Shown piece by piece: positions 46,274 through 55,740 of a DNA stretch of 64,000 nucleotides. The position numbers and the translations under genes were made by a program. The DNA lies in assembly GCF_044904675.1 (NCBI RefSeq), contig NZ_JADIKJ010000007.1, positions 62,001-126,000 on the forward strand, written 5' to 3'. Every line of letters starts with the position of its first letter. The first letter of the stretch is position 1. Below the pieces are notes generated by a model, which was not told the DNA's origin, did no database searches, and saw nothing but the letters and a program-made list of their open reading frames with translations. This stretch comes from Dyella_B jejuensis. Lineage in GTDB: Bacteria > Pseudomonadota > Gammaproteobacteria > Xanthomonadales > Rhodanobacteraceae.

Positions 46274-46379
46274 AGACTAGTCCTAATTTTGATGCCATCA
46301 TTACTGTATGCATTTCGCACGTCACGCAGGTCGAACACCCCAGCAAGGCTAGTTGGAACTAACCGAATGGAGCGTACCG

Positions 46380-46619
46380 ATGGTGATCTACTCGCTCAGC
46401 CAGTCATCCTCGGGGGATTGGAATATCCGCCGCGAATCGGCGACCCTGTTCAGCCAGCTACGACTGGGCCCCGCTATCCAATTGGCGCGCGAAGCCGCCC
46501 GCGACGAACACAACCGTTCTGGACGCAGTACCTGCGTTGAAATGCCGGGCCCTTCCTCTACGATCCGCCTGGCCCAATACGCGCGCCCCGGTTTGCCGAT
46601 CGAAACCGCCGTAGCCTGA
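46380..46619 (+). CDS. Small conserved hypothetical protein
   Basis: 79 residues from ATG 46380 (GGAG 8 nt upstream): MVIYSLSQSSSGDWNIRRES, GPAIQLAREAARDEHNRSG and CVEMPGPSSTIRLAQYARPG. The pattern of a short strand plus basic helix resembles small xanthomonad proteins of unknown function. It is divergent from the response regulator. Confidence 0.55.
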   Translation: MVIYSLSQSSSGDWNIRRESATLFSQLRLGPAIQLAREAARDEHNRSGRSTCVEMPGPSSTIRLAQYARPGLPIETAVA

Positions 46620-46713
46620 TCCGATCGGCCGACCGAGCGAACACACCTCCGCCAAGGGCTAAGCGCATGATACGATCCGCGCGCCTGCAGCCTGTCCCCG
46701 ACAGCTGCCTCCT

Positions 46714-46800
46714 GCCCGGATGGCGAAACAGGTAGACGCAAGAGACTTAAAATCTCTCGACCGCAAGGTCATGCCGGTTCGATTCCGGCTCCGGGCACCA
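46714..46800 (+). tRNA. tRNA-Leu (anticodon TAA)
   Basis: Acceptor GCCCGGA/TCCGGGC, D-arm with GGTAGACGC, anticodon stem AGAGA/TCTCT around CTTAAAA (anticodon TAA), long variable arm, T-arm CCGGTTCGATTCCGG, and encoded CCA. 87 nt. Confidence 0.95.
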
Positions 46801-47246
46801 AGCGAAAACAGATACTTACATTCCGCCTCCTTCGCCTTACTCGCGGTACTTGTAAAAATCCGTGTAAAAAAGATTGGCAACAGTTGTAGTGGCGCGATGA
46901 TGCACGGGCTTTTCCTACGCACGCTACCACTGGATCGACGAGGCGCTTTACTTCCGCCGGCATTATGATGCGCAACCCTTCTGCCGGGTCGCCAGCACCG
47001 GGCATGAGTGGGAGATCCCGTTCGCTCCAGGCAACGGCCACGAACCAGGCCCCTACGCCCCACTGCGCCACCAGCCTCAAACGGGCCATGCGTGGCGACA
47101 GACAGTACGCCAATTACCACGAGCGGGCTCATGGGGCAGCCAATAAAGGCTGGGCTACGGAACCGCATGCTCCTACATGCACATAACCGTTACGGTCGGC
47201 CGACGTCGTCGTCGGCATCCTTGGTTTTTCAGGATGGAGCACGACC
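46801..47246. other. Gene-free stretch downstream of tRNA-Leu(TAA)
   Basis: No intact gene is supported. An open plus-strand run at about 46910-47100 (GFSYARYHWIDEALYFRRHY...) could be the remnant of a lost gene, but it has no start and no recognised family. The 3' side of a tRNA is a usual integration point, and no integrase or repeat of the tRNA end was seen here. Confidence 0.35.
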
Positions 47247-48107
47247 ATGACACACCCCTACCCCACGCCGCCCTTCGAAGCACAATCCCAGGATTACCCG
47301 GGTACCTTCACCAGCATGAAGCCGGTGCCGGATCATGGGGAAAAGGATTATCAGGGGCACGGCCGACTGAGCGGCAAAGTGGCACTGATCACGGGCGCCG
47401 ACAGTGGCATCGGCCGCGCAGTCGCCATTGCCTTCGCGCGCGAGGGCGCCGATGTCGTGCTGTCTTATCTGGCCGAAACCGAGGACGCCAAGGATACGGT
47501 CAAAGTATGCAAACAGAGCGGCAAAGACGCTATCGCGATCGCAGGCGATATCGCCGACCCCGCGCATTGCCGCGAATTGGTAGAGGCGACCATTAAACGC
47601 TTCGGGAAGCTTCATGTAGTGGTCAACAATGCAGCCTTTCAAAAAGAAGCCAAGTCGCTCGCCGACATTGCCGACGAAGACTGGCAACGGCATTACAACG
47701 TCAACATTCATGCGATGTTTTACATCCTGCGCGCTGCCGAGCCGCACCTGAAACCCGGCGCGTCGGTGATCAACACGGCGTCCATTAACGCCAAGCGTCC
47801 ACCTACTGCGCAACTGGCCTACTCCTCGACCAAAGGCGCCATTACCAATTTCACGACTGGCCTCGCTGGCCTTTGGGCGGAGAAAGGTATCCGCGTGAAT
47901 GCCGTGCTGCCTGGACCGATTTGGACTCCGCTGATCCCTTCCACGATGGAGCCGGAGGAATACCGCGATTTTGGCAGTCAGGTACCGCTGCAACGTCCTG
48001 GCCAACCGGTCGAGCTGGCGGGTGCATACGTGTATCTGGCATCCGACGAAAGCAGCTATACCACGGGGGCCATGATTGCCGTAGCGGGCGGCGCGCCAAA
48101 TCTTTAA
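47247..48107 (+). CDS. SDR oxidoreductase of the general-stress type (YghA/YdaD-like)
   Basis: 286 residues with an N-terminal extension (FEAQSQDYPGTFTSMKPVPD) typical of this sub-family. It has the NAD(P) motif TGADSGIGRAVA, NNAAFQ, and catalytic Y-x-x-x-K in LAYSSTKGA. GGAG precedes ATG 47247. Related proteins are induced by salt, heat or starvation. The substrate is unknown. Confidence 0.9.
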   Translation: MTHPYPTPPFEAQSQDYPGTFTSMKPVPDHGEKDYQGHGRLSGKVALITGADSGIGRAVAIAFAREGADVVLSYLAETEDAKDTVKVCKQSGKDAIAIAGDIADPAHCRELVEATIKRFGKLHVVVNNAAFQKEAKSLADIADEDWQRHYNVNIHAMFYILRAAEPHLKPGASVINTASINAKRPPTAQLAYSSTKGAITNFTTGLAGLWAEKGIRVNAVLPGPIWTPLIPSTMEPEEYRDFGSQVPLQRPGQPVELAGAYVYLASDESSYTTGAMIAVAGGAPNL

Positions 48108-48412
48108 AAACCCTTACGTTGGCATGCGATGGCCGGCACATTTGTTCACCGGCCGCCGCACGATGTATGCGGGTCGCCTTGCGCGTGAACCGGAATTTCA
48201 TGCCTATTGCGCAACATTCATCTTGACGTCGCCCATAGCCAAGGCGAACACCTCGAGCTGATATCAAAAGGAATTGGAACCTGCATTCACGCATCCATCC
48301 GGTGAACTGAACCTGCACATCTTCTTCCGCATAGATGCGATTCACGCCATGTCCTCACGATAATGACGCGATATCCGTAGGGTTGGAAACGTCTATCCCA
48401 CGGGAGTTCGGC
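48108..48412. other. Intergenic stretch with weak hairpin
   Basis: The stretch holds a GGCCGG/CCGGCC hairpin (48131-48154, 12-nt loop) that may end the SDR transcript, and otherwise no gene that I can support. Confidence 0.35.
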
Positions 48413-48880
48413 ATGCGTGATCCAGCCCACGACATCGACGTACTCAACGATCTCATCGAAATAACCATGGATAGTTACGAAGGCTATCGTGAAGCGGCAG
48501 AGCATTTGGAAAACACCGAGGTCGCCGCTCTCTTTTCACGCTGGGCGCTTAATCGTCGGCATGTACTTTGCGAGTTGCGGCACGCCGTGCAAAACCTGGG
48601 AGGACGCCCCGTCGCGGAAGGCACCGTCCTCGGATCCGCTCGACGGTTTTTCGTGGACCTTCGTACCCACCTGACTGCGAATCACGATGCGGTCGTCGAG
48701 GAAGCCGAGCGCAGCGACGAACACCTCAAGCATCAATTTGAGTCCGCCTTGAACGACTACAGGCTCAGCACTCCGGTGCGCGATGCCGTTGAACACGCTT
48801 ACCTGTCAGTGAAAACCTGTCATGGCATCGTGCATGAATTGAAGCAGCCCTGTCCCTCGCACCCGCGTTGCGCTCGCTAG
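48413..48880 (+). CDS. DUF2383 (PA2169-type) four-helix-bundle protein
   Basis: 155 residues from ATG 48413 (GGGAG upstream): DIDVLNDLIEITMDSYEGYR, AALFSRWALNRRHVLCELRH and HGIVHELKQP. The ferritin-like helical pattern, with Glu and His at helix positions, matches DUF2383, a stress-associated family. The function is unproven. It lies just upstream of the hybrid kinase on the same strand. Confidence 0.8.
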   Translation: MRDPAHDIDVLNDLIEITMDSYEGYREAAEHLENTEVAALFSRWALNRRHVLCELRHAVQNLGGRPVAEGTVLGSARRFFVDLRTHLTANHDAVVEEAERSDEHLKHQFESALNDYRLSTPVRDAVEHAYLSVKTCHGIVHELKQPCPSHPRCAR

Positions 48881-48957
48881 GGATGCTCTCGATATTCCGT
48901 GTATTTAGGGGTGTAGGTGAGATATAACAGTCCTCTTCTTGATGAAGGCGCCGATCC

Positions 48958-51420
48958 ATGAATCGACGGATGTCTGAAGCTGGCTTTCTTCAAGGAGGGG
49001 GAGAACTCGGGGCGCTTATCCGATCCCGCGACTGGTCGCGCACACCGCTCGGCATTCCCGAGACATGGCCGCAGGCCCTTCGCACAGCCGTAAGACTCAT
49101 CCTTAATACTGACCATCCCATGTATATCTTTTGGGGTGCCGAGGGTTATTGCCTATACAACGATGCTTATCGTCAGTCGATAGATTCCGAGCGCCACCCA
49201 GGGGCGCTTGGCAAACCTGTCCGCGAAGTATGGTCGGAAATCATGCCCACTATTGGACCGCAGATCGAACAGGTCATGCGCGGCGATGGAGCAACCTGGC
49301 ACGTGGACCAATTAGTGCCCATCACACGCAACGGCATCAAAGAGGACGTTTACTGGACTTACAGCTTCTCGCCAATTGGCGACGACGAAGCGCCCACGGG
49401 CGTCGGCGGCGTTCTAGTGATGTGTTCCGAGACCACTGAGCAGGTGGTGTCGTGCCAGCAACTGGCGATCAGCGAAGAGCGCTTGCAGCTGGCATTATCG
49501 GCCGGCGGCGGCATCGGGACGTGGGACTGGGATATTCCCAACAATCGCGTTTTCGCGGACGAACGCTTTGCCAGGTTGTATGGCGTGGATCCGGAACGCG
49601 CCCAGCGTGGCGCGCCGTTCGAAGAGTTCCTCGCTTCCGTGCATCCCGACGATCTGCATGATTTGCGACGTTCCATCGATAATTGCGTCGCCACGGGCGA
49701 ACCGCTTAGTAGCGAATACCGGCTTGTCCGGCCAGATAATCGCGAACGCTGGGTGCTCGCCCAAGGTCGATGCATCAAGGATGCACACGGGAAGCCAGTC
49801 CGATTTCCCGGAGTCAGTTTCGACATCTCCGGCCGCAAGCGCACCGAGCGTAAATTGCAACGACTATACGAGGTCATGGAGGATGAAGTGGCCCAACGCA
49901 CGCGGGAGCGCGACCGCGTTTGGCAATCGTCCCCGGATCTCATTGCCGTGCTTCTCAAAGATGGAACGTTTTTCCGCACGAATCCCGCATGGAACACTTT
50001 GCTCGGTTGGACCGAAGGGACACTGAACGAATTGAAAGTGCAAGACCTGATTCATGCCGATGACCTCATGGCCTTCGATTTGCACATGCAGCGTTTCGCC
50101 GAAAGCCCAGGGCCTATGCGCTTTGAAAATCGGATCCGGTCCAAGCAAGGAGAGTATCGGTGGCAACAATGGGTTGTCGTTCCTGACGAGGACCAGCTGT
50201 ATTGCATTGCGCGAGACATTCATGACACTCGCGAAAACGAAGCGGCACTCCAATCCGCGCAAGAAGCCCTACGCCAGTCGCAAAAAATGGAAGCGGTCGG
50301 GCAGTTGACCGGTGGCTTGGCGCACGACTTCAACAACATGTTGATGGGAATCAGCGGCAGCCTTGAAGTCATGCAGATCGACGTTCACAAAGGGAAGATC
50401 GAACGGCTCGACCATTACATGGCGATGGCCATGAAATCGGTCCAGCGGGCCTCTTCCCTCACCCACCGGCTGCTGGCGTTCTCCCGGCGGCAAACCCTTG
50501 CGCCCAAGCCTACCGACATCAACCGCCTCATCATGGAAATGTCGGACATGATCCTCCGCACCATGGGACCGAGCATAGCAACCGATTTCGCGACCGGCCT
50601 GGATACCCCGATTGCGTTGATCGATTCGCACCAGCTGGAAAACGCCCTGCTCAACCTGTGCATCAATGCAAGTGATGCCATGCCGGACGGCGGGCGGCTG
50701 ACCGTCGAGACGAAGTCCATCTGGCTCGACTCACGCGCGGCGAAGGCCAACGATGTCGCTGAAGGGGGATATGCGCTACTGACCGTGACCGACACCGGAG
50801 TCGGCATCCCACCGGAAGTTGCCTCGCGCGTATTTGAGCCATTCTTCACGACAAAGCCGACGGGCGAAGGCACGGGACTAGGCCTGTCGATGGTGTATGG
50901 GTTCGCGCGGCAATCAGGCGGCCAGATCCAAATTGTTTCCGAGCCGGGACAGGGTACCTCCATGCACCTTTACCTGCCCCGGTTTATAGGCGTCGTGGAG
51001 CGCGACGCCGTGCCGGAAGTCTCCGCCGGACGGCAGGACTTCATCGATCAAAAGACCGTATTGGTCGTCGATGATGAAGACATCATTCGCTGCCTGATCA
51101 CGGAGATGCTTCGTGAAACCGGTTACACCGTATTGGAAGCGGCGGATGGACCGACCGCCTTGAAGCGCCTGAAGGAAATGGATGAAATCCATTTGCTTAT
51201 CACCGACGTGGGGTTACCCGGCGGCCTCAACGGGCGCCAAGTGGCGGATGCGGCCCGACTGCTACGTCCCGACTTGAAAGTATTGTTCATCACGGGCTAT
51301 GCAGCGGGCGCTGCCGTGGGTACCGACCTTCAAGAGGACAACATGCAGGTGATCACGAAACCCTTCTTGATGGAAACCCTATCGAAGGCAGTCCACCAGA
51401 TGTTGAACACACGACCCTAA
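48958..51420 (+). CDS. PAS-containing hybrid histidine kinase
   Basis: 820 residues with three PAS-like domains (about 30-160, 170-300 and 315-440). The kinase core follows, with the phospho-accepting His456 in GGLAHDFNNMLMG, an N-box LLNLCINASDAMPDGG, and G-boxes DTGVGIPPEV and GEGTGLGLSM. The C-terminal receiver domain (VLVVDDEDIIRCLI) has its Asp near 750 in LLITDVGLPGG. There are no membrane helices, so it senses in the cytoplasm. The PAS ligand is unknown. The target regulator is not adjacent. Confidence 0.93.
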   Translation: MNRRMSEAGFLQGGGELGALIRSRDWSRTPLGIPETWPQALRTAVRLILNTDHPMYIFWGAEGYCLYNDAYRQSIDSERHPGALGKPVREVWSEIMPTIGPQIEQVMRGDGATWHVDQLVPITRNGIKEDVYWTYSFSPIGDDEAPTGVGGVLVMCSETTEQVVSCQQLAISEERLQLALSAGGGIGTWDWDIPNNRVFADERFARLYGVDPERAQRGAPFEEFLASVHPDDLHDLRRSIDNCVATGEPLSSEYRLVRPDNRERWVLAQGRCIKDAHGKPVRFPGVSFDISGRKRTERKLQRLYEVMEDEVAQRTRERDRVWQSSPDLIAVLLKDGTFFRTNPAWNTLLGWTEGTLNELKVQDLIHADDLMAFDLHMQRFAESPGPMRFENRIRSKQGEYRWQQWVVVPDEDQLYCIARDIHDTRENEAALQSAQEALRQSQKMEAVGQLTGGLAHDFNNMLMGISGSLEVMQIDVHKGKIERLDHYMAMAMKSVQRASSLTHRLLAFSRRQTLAPKPTDINRLIMEMSDMILRTMGPSIATDFATGLDTPIALIDSHQLENALLNLCINASDAMPDGGRLTVETKSIWLDSRAAKANDVAEGGYALLTVTDTGVGIPPEVASRVFEPFFTTKPTGEGTGLGLSMVYGFARQSGGQIQIVSEPGQGTSMHLYLPRFIGVVERDAVPEVSAGRQDFIDQKTVLVVDDEDIIRCLITEMLRETGYTVLEAADGPTALKRLKEMDEIHLLITDVGLPGGLNGRQVADAARLLRPDLKVLFITGYAAGAAVGTDLQEDNMQVITKPFLMETLSKAVHQMLNTRP

Positions 51421-51692
51421 TTACCTGCTCGATGTTGCGCCCATTTGCTGGTGGATGTAGCAAGCGCCAACGGAAGCGAAGCCTGACGAGAGGCCGCGCC
51501 CAAAAAAACGGCCAATTCTTTCAGTCCAGCACCGCGCCATGGCGATGGCTCAGTCTCACGAAGCCTGGGCCAACAAGTGCCCTCGCGTCGCCGAACAACA
51601 GCCGGACGACACTGTCAGATGGCAGGTAGCGGCCATGGCAGGCCCAACCGATCGGAACCATAATCAGGCGCGCGCAGATTCCGGAGGCCATC

Positions 51693-52664
51693 ATGAAAGC
51701 TTTGCGATTCGCCCGCCACGGCGGCCCCGAAGTACTTGAATACATCGACATGACCACGCCCGAGGCGAACGAAGAAAGCGCCCTGGTGCGTATCCACGGC
51801 GCATCGGTCAATCCAAGCGATGTCAAGAATGTCGCCGGCCATTTCCCCCATACGACACTACCGCGCATCCCAGGTCGCGATTTCAGTGGCGTGGTGGAAC
51901 AAGGCCCCTTGGCCTGGCGCGGCGCGGAGGTCTGGGGTACCGGCGGTGATATCGGCTTCACCCGCGACGGCACGCATGCCGAATACATCCAGATTCCGAT
52001 TGCTGCGCTGGCACGCAAGCCTGCTGCACTCGATCACGAACAAGCGTCCGCCGTGGGCGTCAATTTTGTGGTGGCTTGGCTGGGCGCGGTCGACTACGCG
52101 CAACTGCGCGAAGGCGAGACGATCGCCGTGATCGGCGCGGGTGGCGGCGTCGGCGGTGCGGTGACGCAGATTGCCAAATCGCTGGGTTGTCGCATTATCG
52201 GGATCGATCGCTCACCCGTGGATGCCAGCTCGCCAGCAGGAAAGCGCATCCATGATTTCGTGCCGTTCGACGAGCACGCCATCGCTCATGTACGCGATCT
52301 CGAAGGCCTTGCGGAAGGCGTCGATGTGGTTTTCGACAGCGTTGGCGGTGTCGCCTTCGACACTGCACTCGGTTTGGTCAAGCGACGCGGGCGTGTGGTG
52401 GAAATCAGTGCGACCGGGCGGCGCAGGGTGGAGTTCGACCTGATCGACTTCTATCACAACGAGACCCAGCTATTGGGCGCCGATAGCGCCAAGCTCGGGG
52501 TTGTCGAGTCCGCGCGATTGATGCAAGCCATTGCCCTTGGCTTCGACGCCGGCAAATTCGACGCACCGGTCATCGCCGAACGGTTCACGCTGGCACACGG
52601 GCGCGAGGCTTACGAGGCGGTCGCCAAAGGTACGTCCGGTCGCGTGGTCATCGTACCTGCATGA
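51693..52664 (+). CDS. Zinc-type alcohol dehydrogenase / quinone oxidoreductase (MDR family)
   Basis: 323 residues with GroES-like N-terminus (RIHGASVNPSDVKNVAGHF, GRDFSGVVEQG) and a Rossmann nucleotide fold (VIGAGGGVGGAVTQIAKSLG). The zinc-ligand cysteines are missing, so it is of the quinone-oxidoreductase type using NADPH. GGAGG precedes ATG 51693. It lies 32 bases before the xapX gene on the same strand. Confidence 0.9.
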   Translation: MKALRFARHGGPEVLEYIDMTTPEANEESALVRIHGASVNPSDVKNVAGHFPHTTLPRIPGRDFSGVVEQGPLAWRGAEVWGTGGDIGFTRDGTHAEYIQIPIAALARKPAALDHEQASAVGVNFVVAWLGAVDYAQLREGETIAVIGAGGGVGGAVTQIAKSLGCRIIGIDRSPVDASSPAGKRIHDFVPFDEHAIAHVRDLEGLAEGVDVVFDSVGGVAFDTALGLVKRRGRVVEISATGRRRVEFDLIDFYHNETQLLGADSAKLGVVESARLMQAIALGFDAGKFDAPVIAERFTLAHGREAYEAVAKGTSGRVVIVPA

Positions 52665-52696
52665 TCTTTCGCACGTTCCATCCATCTGGAGCAACC

Positions 52697-52861
52697 ATGA
52701 AGGCTTATCTTGTCTCGCTGGTGGTCGGCGTGATCGTTGGAGTGATCTACGGCCTGCTGCGCGTGAAGTCGCCGGCACCACCCACGGTGGCCCTGATGGG
52801 CTTATTCGGCATGCTGGCCGGGGAGCAGCTGATTGCGGTGCTCCGCGCCATGTTGCGCTAA
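52697..52861 (+). CDS. XapX domain protein (DUF1427)
   Basis: 54 residues from ATG 52697 with GGAG upstream: MKAYLVSLVVGVIVGVIYGL then VKSPAPPTVALMGLFGMLAG. Two hydrophobic segments and the P-A-P-P-T-x-A-L motif match XapX proteins, small membrane proteins often encoded beside redox or xanthosine genes. Confidence 0.85.
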   Translation: MKAYLVSLVVGVIVGVIYGLLRVKSPAPPTVALMGLFGMLAGEQLIAVLRAMLR

Positions 52862-52883
52862 GCAGCGTTCATCATGAGACGAT

Positions 52884-53183
52884 TCAGCCTTCCGCCTTGG
52901 GCTTACGCCCGCGCCGCGGCTTGGCTTGCGCCTGGGCAATCAATCCCTGCAGATAGGCAATGCCCTCTTCTTCCGGGAAGAAGGACACCACATCGGCTAT
53001 CGTCAATTTATATTGCTCGCGCAAGGCCAGGAATTCCTCCCGGGCTCGTTGCATCGCAGACATGGCGGCCTGTTTAGCCGTTTGCCTGGCCGTTTGCTTG
53101 GTGGTCGCGCGCTGCTCGATTTTCTGGTCGAGGGCCGCAAGTTCCTCCTGGAAGCGGCGGAAGGCGTCTTTGGGGAGAGTCAT
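52884..53183 (-). CDS. Coiled-coil protein with basic AT-hook-like tail
   Basis: 99 residues: a coiled-coil N-terminus (DAFRRFQEELAALDQKIEQR), a Thr/Ala/Lys-rich middle, TIADVVSFFPEE, and a C-terminal KPRRGRKPKAEG that resembles an AT-hook. The layout (oligomerising helix plus basic minor-groove tail) suggests a nucleoid-associated protein, perhaps an H-NS relative without the normal C-terminal domain. The role is inferred. Confidence 0.6.
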   Translation of the reverse strand: MTLPKDAFRRFQEELAALDQKIEQRATTKQTARQTAKQAAMSAMQRAREEFLALREQYKLTIADVVSFFPEEEGIAYLQGLIAQAQAKPRRGRKPKAEG

Positions 53184-53855
53184 GGCTACTTGGGATATGA
53201 CGGGACCACCGATTATCTCACAGGAAAGCCGGGCCCAAAGGCCAGGCTCCAGCCGGCCATGGAATGGGCCCTCCAGGCGATGCGATGCCGACCTACCTCA
53301 TAGTTACGATGCACCGGCCTGCCCCTATTCGCACACATTGCGCGAAGCTTTCATGTCTTCGGTGCCTGGATTTCAAAACGGTTAGTTCACCAGACTCCGC
53401 CACCATCCGACAGCATGTAAAAAAACCACTCATAAAAACCCCTATCCAGAACCGTAATGGCTTCGCCGCGAAAGCCTTGATTGATCCGCGCACCGATCCA
53501 GCCTGACTTGTAGACACGCGCAAATTCGGTCAATTCTGGCCTTAACCTAAATAAACCGAGCCGTCGCCGACATATAGCAACGAATTAGCAGGCTGTTGCA
53601 GCACCACCTTCATCGCTGTATACGCGCGACTTATTAAGCTCGGCCGCCTGGATGGATTATGGTGCCCAATAGTGCAGGAATGTAACGTCAAGCCGTGTTC
53701 ATGGCGCGAAATAGCCGCCCCATTGAAATGCCCACTCGCTTAATAATACCCCGCAATTTTGCGTAATTCGTCAAAATACGTCAAACTGCTTTGTAAATGC
53801 ATTTAGCATGTTATAGCCTAAAGCGCCCCACAAACTCGACTACAAAGGACCAATC
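53184..53855. other. AT-richer gene-free region between two nucleoid-type genes
   Basis: No gene is supported. The right part (53700-53850) is AT-rich with the direct repeat ATTCGTCAAAATACGTCAAA and a candidate promoter (TTTGTA, 16 nt, TATAGC near 53810) for the H-NS gene. Such AT-rich upstream regions are often self-bound by H-NS proteins. Confidence 0.4.
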
Positions 53856-54257
53856 ATGGCCATTGACCTGAAATCCCTTTCCCCCAAAGAACTCAAGGCG
53901 CTCATTGCCAACGCGGAATCGCATATGCAGGAAGCAAGGGCAGGACAAATCCAGGACGTCAGGAACAAGATCGACACGCTGTTGGGCAACGCCGGCCTCA
54001 CCCTGGCCGATGTCTATCCCACCCGTGGCGGCAAGGCGGGCAAGCGGGCATCGGTTGCCCCCAAGTATCGCAATCCGGAAAACCCGGCCGAAACATGGTC
54101 CGGCCGCGGCAAGCGCCCGCTATGGTTCGCCGCCGCCCTCAAACGGCGCGGTGTTACCATCGAGAACCTGTTGATCGATGGCGGCGCCAAGGCCAAGTCG
54201 GCCCCTGCGAAGAGGGTCGCCAAGAAAGCGGTGCGCGGCAAGAACAAGCGCCGCTGA
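53856..54257 (+). CDS. H-NS family nucleoid-associated protein
   Basis: 133 residues: an N-terminal oligomerisation helix region (LKSLSPKELKALIANAESHM), a basic linker, and the C-terminal H-NS DNA-binding domain (PKYRNPENPAETWSGRGKRP, then LWFAAALKRRG). The tail is Lys/Ala-rich (KSAPAKRVAKKAVRGKNKRR). It should silence AT-rich, foreign DNA, such as the neighbouring accessory genes. A strong terminator follows. Confidence 0.92.
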   Translation: MAIDLKSLSPKELKALIANAESHMQEARAGQIQDVRNKIDTLLGNAGLTLADVYPTRGGKAGKRASVAPKYRNPENPAETWSGRGKRPLWFAAALKRRGVTIENLLIDGGAKAKSAPAKRVAKKAVRGKNKRR

Positions 54258-54280
54258 TCCTTGGTAACGCCTGCGTATAC

Positions 54281-54314
54281 AAACCTCGCGGAAGGTATTT
54301 CGCGAGGTTTTTTT
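54281..54314 (+). terminator. Rho-independent terminator of the H-NS gene
   Basis: AAACCTCGCG, 10-nt loop, CGCGAGGTTT and T run. Confidence 0.9.
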
Positions 54315-54404
54315 GTGATCCAGCGATTATTGGCACAGCCTCCGGTGATGGGGCGCCTGTGCGCCAGAAAAAATGATTCAAAAAAAGTTTTTCGCAAAAG
54401 TGCG

Positions 54405-54554
54405 AAACCTCCATCCCGGCGTACTTGCTTTTCCAGATGTAGTACGTCGCATCGCTGATGCCAAGCTTGCGGTAGGTTTCGGCGAACTTCGCCCCCGCTT
54501 CGACTTCTTTGAGGATGCGGACGATGTGTTCTTCGCTGAACTCGACTTTTTCAT
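54405..54554 (-). pseudogene. IS3-family orfA fragment
   Basis: The minus-strand frame reads FSEEHIVRILKEVEAGAKF, then KLGISDATYYIWKSKYAGMEVS, the HTH of IS3/IS407-type OrfA. A one-base loss after ATGAAAAAGTCGAG puts the natural ATG (54554) out of frame. The rest of the element, including orfB, is missing. Confidence 0.85.
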
Positions 54555-54779
54555 GCAGAGCTCCTTTGGGGAAACTCCACTTCTGTATGGCTCGAATCAG
54601 CGAGGACGCTTCACTTGAACTCAATCCGTGTACCGCTTGTCGCTCATATAGGCCTCTCGGGTGCCGGAAATTTGTCTACAAATCTCTGGCCTGTTCACCA
54701 AGAAGTTGACTAGGAACCTAGCTTCATATAGTTTCCTTGTAAACCATATTGGTCACATCCCTTACACGAGTAACTCACC

Positions 54780-55214
54780 ATGTCTGCCCATCGTCTGGAA
54801 ACCGTCCGCTCCAGCACCAAGACGGTTCGAATCGATTGCACTCCCAAAGCCGCCTTCGACTTCCTGGCCGATCTTGCCAATTGGCCGCGATGGGCTGTCG
54901 TGAACATACTGTCCACGAGCCGGACCAGCGATTCAGAGTGGTGGGACATGGTGACGCCACATGGCGCTGCGCGCCTGCGCCTGCGCGCCGACGAGCACCA
55001 CGGGATTCTCGACCATGACTTCGTGGACCCGATGGCAAGCTGGACGGTGCCGGCGCGCGTGATTGCCAACGGGACAGGCACGGAATTCATGATCACGTTC
55101 TTCAAGCCACCGGCCTTCAGCGACGAATTTTTTGACGAACAGGTCAAGCTCGTCGACATCGAATTGAGCAAGCTCAAGGAGATGCTCGAACTGCCGACGG
55201 AACTGGCCGCTTGA
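54780..55214 (+). CDS. SRPBCC (START/Bet v1-like) family protein
   Basis: 144 residues: RIDCTPKAAFDFLADLANWP is the usual opening of SRPBCC proteins, followed by beta strands and a C-terminal helix (LVDIELSKLKEMLEL). Such folds bind hydrophobic ligands. The ligand is not evident. It lies 37 bases before a MarR gene on the same strand. Confidence 0.85.
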   Translation: MSAHRLETVRSSTKTVRIDCTPKAAFDFLADLANWPRWAVVNILSTSRTSDSEWWDMVTPHGAARLRLRADEHHGILDHDFVDPMASWTVPARVIANGTGTEFMITFFKPPAFSDEFFDEQVKLVDIELSKLKEMLELPTELAA

Positions 55215-55251
55215 GCGCGCAAGATCATCCCGACCTCCGGCGGAACAGCCC

Positions 55252-55704
55252 ATGCAGCCCATTTCGAATCTGACTGATCACACTGGATACTGGCTGCGGG
55301 TGGTATCGAACGCCGTGTCACAGAGCTTCACCCGGAAAGTTGCGGACGAAGGGGTGACGGTGGCGGAATGGGTGTTCATGCGCATGCTCTACGAGGTGGG
55401 GGCGGTCTCGCCCTCAGTCCTCGCCCAGAAGATGGGAATGACGAAGGGGGCGATCAGCAGGCTTGCCGACCGGCTACTCGAGAAGAAGCTCATCGAGCAG
55501 ACCGACGACCCCAACGACAGGCGAGCCCACAACCTGTCCCTGTCGAAGTCTGGGCGCCGGAAGGTGCCCGTCCTGTCGAAGCTCGCAGACGAGAACGATG
55601 CCGAGTATTTCGATGTATTGAATGCGAGAGAGCGCGATGCGCTCAGCAAGATCCTGAAAGCCCTGGTGGAAAGGCGACGCCTGTCAAACGTGCCGGTGGA
55701 TTGA
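55252..55704 (+). CDS. MarR-family transcriptional regulator
   Basis: 150 residues with the winged helix VTVAEWVFMRMLYEV, KMGMTKGAISRLADRLLEKK (recognition helix) and the wing DDPNDRRAHNLSL. MarR proteins usually repress adjacent genes and respond to small phenolic ligands. It likely controls the SRPBCC and membrane-protein genes around it. Confidence 0.92.
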   Translation: MQPISNLTDHTGYWLRVVSNAVSQSFTRKVADEGVTVAEWVFMRMLYEVGAVSPSVLAQKMGMTKGAISRLADRLLEKKLIEQTDDPNDRRAHNLSLSKSGRRKVPVLSKLADENDAEYFDVLNARERDALSKILKALVERRRLSNVPVD

Positions 55705-55740
55705 TCCACTGGTCAATCTGCGCTTCAGCGGGAGGTGGGT

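Noticed and set aside
46714..46800. Second island attachment at tRNA-Leu(TAA)
   Set aside because: No integrase and no copy of the tRNA end was found downstream.
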